Source: Tieghemostelium lacteum (lineage: Eukaryota; Evosea; Eumycetozoa; Dictyosteliales; Raperosteliaceae). Taken from it: a stretch of 64,000 bases of DNA. The notes beneath the pieces were generated by a model that did no database searches, was not told where the DNA came from, and saw nothing but the letters and a program-made list of their open reading frames with translations. Shown here one piece after another: positions 40,271-49,273 of the stretch. The stretch lies in contig LODT01000028.1 in the NCBI GenBank assembly GCA_001606155.1, positions 124,001 to 188,000 on the forward strand. The letters are read 5' to 3'. How positions within the stretch are numbered: position 1 is the first letter of the stretch; each line of letters opens with the position of its first letter. The translations under genes were made by a program, and so were the position numbers.

Positions 40271-40699
40271 GATTTTTGTTGATTTTCTAGTAATGAATAA
40301 TTTATATAAATTGAAAATGAAAATGCATAAAAATTTTAAATATTTTTGTACAAAAATAGTAAAAAGTACTAATTTTGATCAATTAATTTGTACAATTTAA
40401 AGGTTTATTTTTTAATTTAATAATTACTAAGAAAGATCTAATATACAATTTATATTACAATTAAAGTTGATATGTGATCATTGTGTTCATTTTGATCACT
40501 AACACTACAACCTTTTAATTCTATTAGAGAAGATATCTTATTCAAATTATCATTCTTCTTTTTGAATATATATATTAGATTATATATAGGTAATATTTTA
40601 GTATTATTTAGACATATGTTGAAGAAAGATAAAAGAAATATTTGTAATTTTTTTTTTTTCGGCAAACTTAGTTTCGATTTGTAGAGATATGAATGATAA

Positions 40700-41818
40700 A
40701 TGAATGGAAACTTTTGGAATAGATTAAAAAAACCAATTTTAGTGTCAGCACCAATGGTTGATGTTACAGATTGTGTATTTAGATATCTATTAACTAGATA
40801 TTCTAAACCTAATGTGATTTTTAATGAATTTATATCAGCTGATGGATTGACACTTGGTAACAGAGATAGGTTTATGAAAGATCTTAGGTTTCATTACTCT
40901 GAAGACCAGCATCATGTAGCACAATTCTTTGGATCCAAACCTCAGAATTTTAAAGTTTCTGCACAACTTGCAAAACAATTGCAATGGGATGGCATTGATA
41001 TCAATATGGGTTGTCCATCTAGGAAAGTGATATCACCTAAACAGGCATCTGGAATTGCGCTCATACTCAACCCATCATTGGCACAAGATATCATTAGTGC
41101 AACAATGGAAGGTGCACCTGATCTGCCGGTTAGTGTAAAAACTAGAATTGGATGGGATGAAATTGAAATTGATCATTGGATACCTTCTCTACTGAAAATG
41201 AAACCATCAGCTCTAACTGTCCATTTACGAACTAAAAAAGAACTCTCACTGGTACCTGCACATTGGGAACACTCTCTAATCTCCAAAATTCTAGAAATGA
41301 GAGATTCTATCTCACCAACTACCAAAATTATAGGTAATGGTGATATAGAGTCTCTACAAGATGCCCATATTAAAATTCAACATTTTCAAATAGATGGTGC
41401 AATGATTGGTCGAGCACTCTATGGAAATCCTTGGTTTTTCTCAACTAGAACATTTCAAATAGATAACAATAACGATAGTCTCAGTGATTACATTACAATA
41501 GGTGAAAGATTCCGAGTGATACTTGAACATGCTATACTACTCGAACATCTCATTCCCTATAAACCTATAGTAACCATGTCAAGACACTATACCAACTATC
41601 TTAGTGGTCTAAGTGACCTAGGTGACAATGCAATTCTAAAAAAAAATCTAATTGCTGCTGAGAACTCCATTCAAATTCATAGTCTTCTAAACCAATACCT
41701 TGAACAAAAAGGAAAATCCATTTATACACTGGATTATCAACTTATTAAAGCTAACATTATAAACTCCCTAACTTCAAACGAGTTATCAATTCAACAAAAT
41801 CTTCTCCCAACATCTTAA
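40700..41818 (+). CDS. tRNA-dihydrouridine synthase, bacterial-type
   Basis: Single exon, 372 aa. A flavin TIM-barrel of the Dus family: the start LVSAPMVDVTDCVFRYLL, the FMN-site HHVAQFFGSKP, the catalytic-Cys motif DINMGCPSRKV (Cys104), VSVKTRIGW, LTVHLRT, IIGNGDI and GAMIGRALYGNPWFF. Dus reduces uridines in tRNA D-loops using NADPH. The motifs KPNVIFNEFISADGL and LSLVPAHW look to me more like a bacterial lineage, including candidate-phyla Dus, than eukaryotic Dus1-4. That is a memory-based impression. Codon use is now fully amoeba-like, so any transfer would be old. Confidence 0.8.
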   Translation: MNGNFWNRLKKPILVSAPMVDVTDCVFRYLLTRYSKPNVIFNEFISADGLTLGNRDRFMKDLRFHYSEDQHHVAQFFGSKPQNFKVSAQLAKQLQWDGIDINMGCPSRKVISPKQASGIALILNPSLAQDIISATMEGAPDLPVSVKTRIGWDEIEIDHWIPSLLKMKPSALTVHLRTKKELSLVPAHWEHSLISKILEMRDSISPTTKIIGNGDIESLQDAHIKIQHFQIDGAMIGRALYGNPWFFSTRTFQIDNNNDSLSDYITIGERFRVILEHAILLEHLIPYKPIVTMSRHYTNYLSGLSDLGDNAILKKNLIAAENSIQIHSLLNQYLEQKGKSIYTLDYQLIKANIINSLTSNELSIQQNLLPTS

Positions 41819-42148
41819 AAACATCATATAAATAACAACCAACAATATCATCAAAATCTAACAAATTAATTAGAATAATGGTTTAAATGTTTTACAACGT
41901 TTACTTTATTTTTTTTTATAAAATATGAACTCGCTAGGGTTTTTCCTATGTGTCCGAAATTCAACAAAAAAAAACCCATCAACACTAAATTAGTCAACTA
42001 AAGATTATCATAACTACTATCGTTTTCTATTAACCTCTTTTTTGGTTTTAGTTTTTTTATTACTCTAGTTAATTTCACAAGAAAAAACACTTTTAAAATC
42101 TACACCAACTAAATAATTATTTAATTTATTGTTATTATAAACAAGATT
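41819..42148. promoter_or_regulatory. Intergenic region
   Basis: 330 bp of A/T-rich DNA between co-directional genes. T-runs occur near 41909-41917 and 42052-42058. No further feature is seen. Confidence 0.4.
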
Positions 42149-43062
42149 ATGCAATTTAATAATAATCATCAAAATAATATAAATATTGTACCATATCCTC
42201 ACCAACAATTACCAAAACCAGAATTTATAGTACCTATAACAAAATCATCTCAATCTCCAACACCTCCAATCTATAAAAATAATGTAAATAATAATAATGA
42301 AAATAGTAGTACAATTCTTTCAAATATAGAGGGTATTTACTGTTACAATAGAAGTTGTGTACTTTGTTCTAGAGGTACACCATCGGCATTAAATAACTAT
42401 CCAACATGGAGTGCCATTATGAAGGTAGTTTTGTTTACATTACATTTTTCAAATCCAGAGAAACGTTACTTTTCTTTGAAATATGATATCTATAATTTTA
42501 TAAAAATACATTGGGATTTATTGTCACTCTCCAAGAAGAAGTCAACCAATTGGCGTAAACAAATTCAAGATATGGTAAACTACCTTTTAAATCTAAATTT
42601 CTAGAAATTCACTACTAATATTGAAAATAGTTATCACATAGTAAGAATATATTTTCATCCGGTGCCAATATAGTTGGTCAGAGTGGATATTGGGGATTAA
42701 ATAATATATGTGATCCATGGGCTGTGAATATCACTAGATTTAAAATTATTGATGCCACTGCATTTACTTCAAATACCACAGCTTCTGCATATTTACAATC
42801 TCTGAAATTGTTACCTGATCATTTTATAGTTCCTAATTCAAATTCAAGAATTAATGGTGAAGTTTGTGCACCTTCATTCCAATTTCATCATTTAGATCCC
42901 ACCAGTACATTTAATGAAATTTCAAAACCTTCTACAACTACCACCAGCTATAGTAAAGACAAAAAACCAAAAATTAACAAACAAGATTTAGTTGAAATTT
43001 CAAATATTGATACTGATGAAAAATTGAAATGTATAAAGATAGATTTTCTCATATCCAAATAG
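42149..43062 (+). CDS. Unknown protein with possible winged-helix domain
   Basis: Exons 42149..42574 and 42631..43062 (285 aa), phase 0 intron of 56 nt. After an Asn/Pro-rich start comes a short cysteine cluster (CYNRSCVLC). The conserved-looking core follows: WSAIMKVVLFTLHF, KRYFSLKYDIYNFIKIHWDLL, NWRKQIQDM and, across the intron, LSHSKNIF and GQSGYWGLNNICDPW. Helix-helix-strand spacing with a basic WRKQIQ helix and a WGL ending suggests a winged-helix fold, hence perhaps DNA binding. This is inference from pattern only. The C-terminus is Ser/Thr/Lys-rich. I do not recognise a named family. Confidence 0.6.
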
Positions 43063-43144
43063 ATATCTGTAAAGTTGTGATCTAATTTACTATTTTTGTG
43101 TTTTTTTGTTTTTTTTTTTGAAAACATTTTACTTCAATGTAGTC

Positions 43145-44752
43145 ATGACCATTGTTATTGAATGTATATTAGAATCTGCTGTGTTTTTTCCAGGTGATAC
43201 TATATTTTGTAGGATTTATATATCAAATAAAGGATCTTCACCATTGATTACATTGAATCACAATAACAATGAAAAATCTACGAATAGTAAAGATAAAGAA
43301 GGTATATCATTGTCTTGGGTAACTACACAAGTCTATGGAAATGTAATTTCTGAACCAACCTATATCAAACCACTTAGTACAAATAATAAAAGAAAGAAAA
43401 AGGAAAAGAATAGTAGTAGTAGTACATCATCATCTACAGCTAACACCAACAGTACTAATACCAGTCCTAATAATCAAACTTCGACTAGTGGTAGTTCTAA
43501 TAATAGTAGTCATATAACTTATTCTACTATTGTAACACCTACAACTTCAAAAAGAAATACAGCTGGTATATCAAGTTCAACATCATTACCTAATATAACA
43601 GAAGGCAGTGTAAATTCAAAAACTATATTTGCATCACCTATTACTTTTCTAGCATCAGATTTACTTATTCAACCTGGACAAACTAGATCTTGTATGTTAG
43701 TTTCCTATCTTTTTCAAATTGACACTATTGTATATATTAATATTGAATATATATATACCTATATAGATATTTATTATATTACATTACCAACATCATTACC
43801 ACCATCATATAAAGGAACTAGTATAAAATATAGTTATTTCCTATCGATTGCAGCACAGTTATTTACAAATCCAGCACAGATTTTAACAGTACCTATTAGA
43901 ATACTTACACCAGCACTTAAACCAATTAAATTTAAGTCTAATATGCATTATGATTTTGAGGAAGGGTCTGCGGAGACTACATTAGAACTCTCAAAGAATC
44001 CTCTTGAGGTAGTTTCTAAATGGCCTGTATCACCATTTAAGAAATCACAGTATTTCCCAGTACCCTACCCACAAACACTCTCACAATACGATTCCAATAA
44101 TGCAAAGAAATCAGTAATTGATATATTGAATAAATATTCTAATCCAGGTAAGTTATTGCAGATCGAAACAAGAGGAGAGGTAACAGTAAAGTATAAATTC
44201 TAATAATTTTGATAATATATAAAGTATCTATAAACATATCAAAACAAACAGAGAAATTAGCAACTTTTTCAATATGTAAGACAGCATTTAGTTTAGGTGA
44301 TTCAGTTTGTGGAACATTTGATTTCTCAATTGCAACAATACCATGTTATAAGATATTGGTAAAATTGGAATGTGAAGAAACTATTGAACCAAAATACCTA
44401 CATCAATCTAGAATATCCTCAAATAAACCAATTAGAAAACTTTATGGTGAATTACATGAATTCACATCAAATATCAAACAAACTCATTTTATGTTTCATA
44501 TCCCTGTTGAAGCCTCTCAAGAATTTTCAACAAAATATGGTAATTATCAATTTATATAATATAGATTAAAACAACATTTTACTAATTTGAAACAATACAA
44601 TAGTTTCAGTTAAATGGTCATTAAGATTTGAATTTGTTACTCCAGTTTTAAGACCTCAAAATATATCACAAAATACAACACCAGTCACAACATCACCACT
44701 TCACAGTAGAACACCATCAAAAACACCACCAAATGAACTTAACCAACATCAA

Positions 44753-44838
<86 letters not shown>

Positions 44839-45214
44839 TAGTAATAACAATAGTACAGTTGTTCATCAGAATAGAGAAATTGATGAAGATAATATATTAT
44901 CAAATAGTGGAGTCATAAATAGATCAATTTCAGAGATACCAAGTGATAATGAAAGTTCACATTCCAGTACTAATACCAATATGATAAATGAAGAAACTAT
45001 TAGTAATACAGGAATGTCAAGATCAACATCTATAACACAATTTCAAGCACCTAGAAAGAAACCTTTATCTTCTGGGCCTGTTATTGGTGTTTTAAAAGAT
45101 GATGGAACACTTCCACTTGTAGATACACTACATTGGAGTTTACCAATTAGAGTCTTAGTAAGTTCACCACCACATGAACTTTTACACACTAATAAAAATG
45201 AATTGATATTGTAA
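43145..45214 (+). CDS. rgp1: Rgp1 homologue, Ric1-Rgp1 Rab6 GEF subunit
   Basis: Exons 43145..43691, 43767..44147, 44225..44539 and 44604..45214 (617 aa). The first intron is 75 nt and happens to be open in frame. It is recognised by GTATGT...TATAG and because its removal restores the family segment QTRSY...TLPTSLPPSYKGTSIKYSY. The arrestin-like fold starts MTIVIECILESAVFFPGD and continues with FSLGDSVCGTFDFS, then VKWSLRFEFVTP and the closing LPLVDTLHWSLPIRVL. Human RGP1 has the same blocks. Rgp1 pairs with Ric1 at the Golgi to activate Rab6/Ypt6. A poly-Asn run (about 25 residues) is inserted in the last exon. Confidence 0.85.
44751..44836 (+). repeat. AAT trinucleotide repeat coding poly-Asn
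   Basis: About 25 nearly perfect AAT triplets within the last rgp1 exon. They read as an uninterrupted asparagine run, typical of Dictyostelium coding microsatellites. Confidence 0.9.
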
Positions 45215-45482
45215 ATCCTTAATATTATATAATACATATTCTTTTACAATTATTTTGTTTTTTTTTCAAAACATTAAAATATAAGGTGGAAATGGTCCAT
45301 ACTTTTTTTGTAAAGTCTTAAAATCGCGATTATGCATCATTTAATTTAAATCCAACTGAAAATCAGTGTGGAATGAAGATTTTGAAAGAAAAAAAAAAAA
45401 AAACAAACTGTTTTTTCTCTGTTTGTGATTGTTTAGTTTTGTAATATTAAAATCATTTTTGTAAATTATTGTATAAATTAAA

Positions 45483-46894
45483 ATGAGTGATAGATTTAAA
45501 GATAATTTTTGGGTATGATATATATATTAGATTGATATTTTGGATATAGATTTTTATTGATGTGGGGTTGACTAATTTTGGGATTTTGATATGAATTATT
45601 CATTATAGGGTCCAAATGGATTCGAAGTTATAGAGAAAAGAATGAATGAAGGTTCAGAGAGTACTAAATTATTTAATTATTTTATGAAAGAGAGAGCAGC
45701 AATTGAGGAAAGTTATTCCAAAAGCTTATCTAAACTCTTAAAAAATACACAAGCTCTCAATGAGTTTGGAACTCTTAGAGATGCTTGGTTTGCAGTCAGA
45801 GGTGAATGTGAATCACTTGTAAGAGTACATCACGAACTAAGTGTTAAACTAGATAAAGATATAGCAGGTCCTTTTTCAAAGTTTAAAACAGAACAAAAGA
45901 AAATTAAAAAACAAGTAAATATTACCTCTCGGAGTTTGTTATATATCGACAGTTAAGTTATATAGAACATGTTAATATTAATATATCTTTATTTATATAG
46001 TATATGAATGATGCAACTAAATTAAACAGAGAGAAAAAAGATTTAGAAAATAATATTAATAGAGCTAAAGCTAAATTTGATGATTATTCAAAACAAGCAG
46101 AAACTACTGCTGCTTCAATGGAATCTGCAAAGAACTCTGGTAAAAATGCTTCTGAGATTGGAAAGATCTCTCAGAAATTACAAAAAATTAATAGTTCTCA
46201 ATCTATTGCTGAACAAGAATATAAAGATCATGTTAATAAATTGACTGCTTATCAACCACAATGGGAAGAAAAATTATCAGTAACCTATAATGTATGTATA
46301 AATTTAAACTAAGTAATCAATATATATAGAAGAGAGAGTAACTAATATTATTATATATATAAGACTTTACAATCTTGTGAAGAAGAAAGAATAGATTATA
46401 TTAAAGTTCAACTAGAGAAATATGTAGGAGCATTAACATCAACAGTTCCAGATAAAACTACAACTAATAATAATTTAGTAGCTGTTGTTAGTAAGATTGA
46501 TAAACATGAAGATATTGCATGTTTTGTTAGGGAGAATAAGACTGGTTCAGAGAGACCTGATCCACCAAAGTTTATTCCATTTGGTGGTAAAGCATCTTCA
46601 GAATACGTTCAATCTAAAGCATCATATCAACCACCTGTACAAACATCTTCATTGACATCTTCCTATGCAAGTTCATCTTCAGTTTCCTCCATTAGTAAAC
46701 CACCACCTTCTAAACCCTCTGCACAGAAACAATGTAGAGCCTTATACGATTATGTTGGATCTGATGCCTCAGAATTAGATTTCTTTGCTGGTGATATTAT
46801 AAATATTATAGAAGAAGATGATTCTGGTTGGTGGAAAGGTGAAATGGACTCTAGAGTTGGTATATTCCCTTCCAATTACACTGAAAGTATTTAA
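45483..46894 (+). CDS. F-BAR and SH3 domain protein
   Basis: Exons 45483..45512, 45609..45914, 46001..46291 and 46364..46894 (385 aa). The first exon is only 10 codons (MSDRFKDNFW) and joins GPNGFEVIEKRMNEG in phase. The F-BAR half has the FCH motif (FMKERAAIEESYSKSLSKLLK) followed by long heptad-rich helices. A Ser/Pro linker leads to one C-terminal SH3 domain (CRALYDYVGSDASELDFFAGDII, then DDSGWWKGEMDSRVGIFPSNYTE). This resembles syndapin/PSTPIP proteins, which bend membranes and recruit actin regulators during endocytosis or cytokinesis. Confidence 0.9.
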
Positions 46895-47382
46895 ATATCC
46901 AACTATATTTATCAATATCTCTTTTTTTTTCTATAACATAGAAGAGTAATACAAAACAAACTATTACCTAAGTGTAAACAATCAAATAGCACAAAAGAAA
47001 TTATTTATCAAATTCCAAATTATTTAATTTAATATTTTTTCAAATAAATTATACATGTATTTTCATTTTTTTTTATTATTAATGTCTTTTAATATAAATG
47101 AATTTTCCTAATCGATTCTGATGATGATGAAATCAACATTATTTTCTAAATTTGAATTCCATTTACAAATAACCTGGTGAATGGAATCAAGTTTAAATTC
47201 GATACCTGGTTAAATTAAAATTTTAAGAGATGATGTTAGATATTTTTGTATTTTTTTGATTTTTGAAGATAAAAAAGAAGATATTTTAATTTTACAATCA
47301 CTATAAATTTCATCACAATTTGATTTTATTTTATTAATAGTTTTAAAGATATTAAACTAAAGTATAATATATACATATTAAA
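46895..47382. other. Intergenic region with a possible minus-strand gene remnant
   Basis: 488 bp. The minus strand from about 47356 to 47095 has a frame of near-continuous coding look, interrupted by a single TAA: SSKIKKIQKYLTSSLKILI, then the stop, then PGIEFKLDSIHQVICKWN. No start ATG is in frame and no homologue is recognised. It may be a relic exon or chance. Confidence 0.25.
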
Positions 47383-48084
47383 ATGTTAAAGAATATAATT
47401 ATTTGCTCATTATTATTGATTGCATTGGTAAATGCTAAAGATTGTTTAAAGGAAGACAAAGGATTTAGCTCTGGTGTCGCCATTTTCAGTGTAAATGGTG
47501 TTTCAAATGGTCAAAATGGTCCTGCAACATTTGTTGAATTCTCACAAATCACTATTGATTATGTAGGTCAACAATTGTTTACTGATTACTGGATTACTGA
47601 AGATATGAAACAATTCCAAGGTGCTCTCTACGCTTACAATTCCAATCAGACAATATACATTGTTGCCAACGGACAATGTTCACAACAACCATTGAGTTTT
47701 GATATTCCATCTGGTATTCCAAAGAATTTTACTGATATAGGTAAAGTAAAGATTGGTAAATTTGATACCAGAGGTTTGGAATATAACAATACCGCCCAAG
47801 GTTACAATTCTGTTGTTCTTTATGATGACGTTAAATGTGCTGTTGTATCCATCTCTACTGAGAATCTAGATTTAAACAATCCAGGTTACACTTTGGCCAA
47901 CTATTATGATTTCAAAGATACTCCAAAGTATTCTGATTTCCAACTCCCAGAAATCTGTTATAACTCTGGTTCAAGCTCTGATGCCAAATTTGAAATCAAA
48001 ACCAATACTTATCAACAACAATCTGAATCATCAGCTATTAAATTACCACATGTTTTAGACTTTTTACCAAAAAGACACAACTAA
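47383..48084 (+). CDS. Secreted ependymin-like protein
   Basis: Single exon, 233 aa. A clear signal peptide (MLKNIIICSLLLIALVNA, cleavage likely after Ala18) precedes a Cys-poor beta-rich body. The order TIYIVANGQC, SFDIPSGIPKNF, KCAVVSIS, NYYDF and a terminal FQLPEIC resembles ependymin-related proteins, which are small secreted or lysosomal lipid-binding proteins also found in Dictyostelium. The match is by pattern of cysteines and motifs only. NQT, NFT and NNT glycosylation sites are present. The C-terminal extension (QQQSESSAIKLPHVL) is outside the family. Confidence 0.55.
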   Translation: MLKNIIICSLLLIALVNAKDCLKEDKGFSSGVAIFSVNGVSNGQNGPATFVEFSQITIDYVGQQLFTDYWITEDMKQFQGALYAYNSNQTIYIVANGQCSQQPLSFDIPSGIPKNFTDIGKVKIGKFDTRGLEYNNTAQGYNSVVLYDDVKCAVVSISTENLDLNNPGYTLANYYDFKDTPKYSDFQLPEICYNSGSSSDAKFEIKTNTYQQQSESSAIKLPHVLDFLPKRHN

Positions 48085-48196
48085 ACAGTAACCTTTAAAT
48101 TCAAATAAAAAATATTTTTTTATTTTAATTAATCTATATTGTCTATATCCAAATATACTGATTTATTTTTTTTTTATTTTTAAATAACAACGAGTT

Positions 48197-49069
48197 ATGA
48201 ATAAAGTTGAAAATATTGAAACTAAAGTGAATAGTAATAAAAAGAGAGTATCAGATAATGATGGTATTGATAGAAAGAAAAGAAATAAAAAGTATAAGAA
48301 TATAAAACAAGATGAGAAACCTATAGGAATTGTTGAATGTCCATTATGTGAATGTAATGATCCTTTAGTGGTTGTTGAATATATATATTTACATAGAAAA
48401 TACTATTTTACATGTAACCAATGTACATTGGTATTTGTACATTCTAAATATCATGTAACGAATGAAAAAGAAAAAGAAAGATACGAACATCACCACAATT
48501 CACCACTAGATCAAAAGTATAAAGATTTCTTAAAACCAGCAATTGATAAACTGTTACCTTTACTAAAAGACACTATGGAAAAGAGTCAAAAGACTAAGGA
48601 GGATTTAGTAGGACTGGACTATGGATGTGGTCCAACACCTACACTTTCAGTAATGTTTAAGGAACTTGGTTACCAAATGGAGAATTATGATCCTTATTTT
48701 CAACCAAATGAAACTGTTCAATCCATTGAAACTTTGAAAGATAAACCATCTCAGATACTAGAAAAGAGATTTGATTTTATAACATGTACAGAAGCAATAG
48801 AACATTTTAATAAACCATTACAAGATCTGAGGAAACTATTGGACTATGGCTTATTGATGGACAATGGTTGTCTACTAATAATGACACAATTACTAAAAAA
48901 TGATGAAATGTTTAAGAATTGGTTTTATCCAAGAGATCAAACTCATATTTGTTTCTTTAGAAAATCAACTTTTGAGTGGATAGCAAAGAAATTTCAAAGG
49001 GAAGTGACCATATTTGAAGAAGAAAATATAATTATTATTAAAAATACCGAAAAATCATCAATAAAATGA
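48197..49069 (+). CDS. Class I SAM-dependent methyltransferase, bacterial type, with N-terminal Cys pair
   Basis: Single exon, 290 aa. A Lys-rich start (about 45 residues) precedes a zinc-ribbon-like CPLC...CNQC pair and the segment LVFVHSKYHVTNEKEKERYEHHHNSPLD. The Rossmann core starts LVGLDYGCGPTPTLSVMF (SAM motif I), with YDPYF acidic strand 2, FDFITCTEAIEHF (post-II), LLIMTQLL and THICFFRKSTFEWIA. This order is characteristic of a methyltransferase family common in Proteobacteria. Its acceptor is unknown to me. The codon use is amoeba-like and a T-run precedes the ATG, so it is domesticated. It is followed, on the same strand 204 bp later, by an adenosylhomocysteinase-family gene. Confidence 0.75.
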   Translation: MNKVENIETKVNSNKKRVSDNDGIDRKKRNKKYKNIKQDEKPIGIVECPLCECNDPLVVVEYIYLHRKYYFTCNQCTLVFVHSKYHVTNEKEKERYEHHHNSPLDQKYKDFLKPAIDKLLPLLKDTMEKSQKTKEDLVGLDYGCGPTPTLSVMFKELGYQMENYDPYFQPNETVQSIETLKDKPSQILEKRFDFITCTEAIEHFNKPLQDLRKLLDYGLLMDNGCLLIMTQLLKNDEMFKNWFYPRDQTHICFFRKSTFEWIAKKFQREVTIFEEENIIIIKNTEKSSIK

Positions 49070-49273
49070 TACATCAGAAGTGTAAGATAATCTGCAATAA
49101 CTTTAGAGATGGCATGCGATTGATGTGACCCCGCTTCTATTTTCTGAAAAGTTTTTCATTGATTTTTTCTGAATTCCCCAAAACTGCATGGCATGAAAAT
49201 CAGGTAAAGTGGTTGCCAACTAGTATATTTGTCAGATTAAGTAATCTATTTTGAACTTGTACGAATATTATTT
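49070..49273 (+). promoter_or_regulatory. Bacterial-looking spacer before the SAHH-family gene
   Basis: 204 bp that lack the long A/T runs typical of this genome and contain GC-richer words (GGCATGCGATTGATGTGACC). A TTGAAC hexamer and AT-rich downstream words sit just before the ATG, but no convincing Shine-Dalgarno site is seen. The segment seems to belong with the following gene rather than with the amoeba DNA. Confidence 0.35.

Noticed and set aside
44733-44918. Poly-isoleucine open frame
   Set aside because: It is the AAT repeat of rgp1 read in a wrong frame.
49070-49273. Bacterial promoter and ribosome binding site
   Set aside because: A TTGAAC word is present but no matching -10 box at proper spacing and no Shine-Dalgarno site could be shown.
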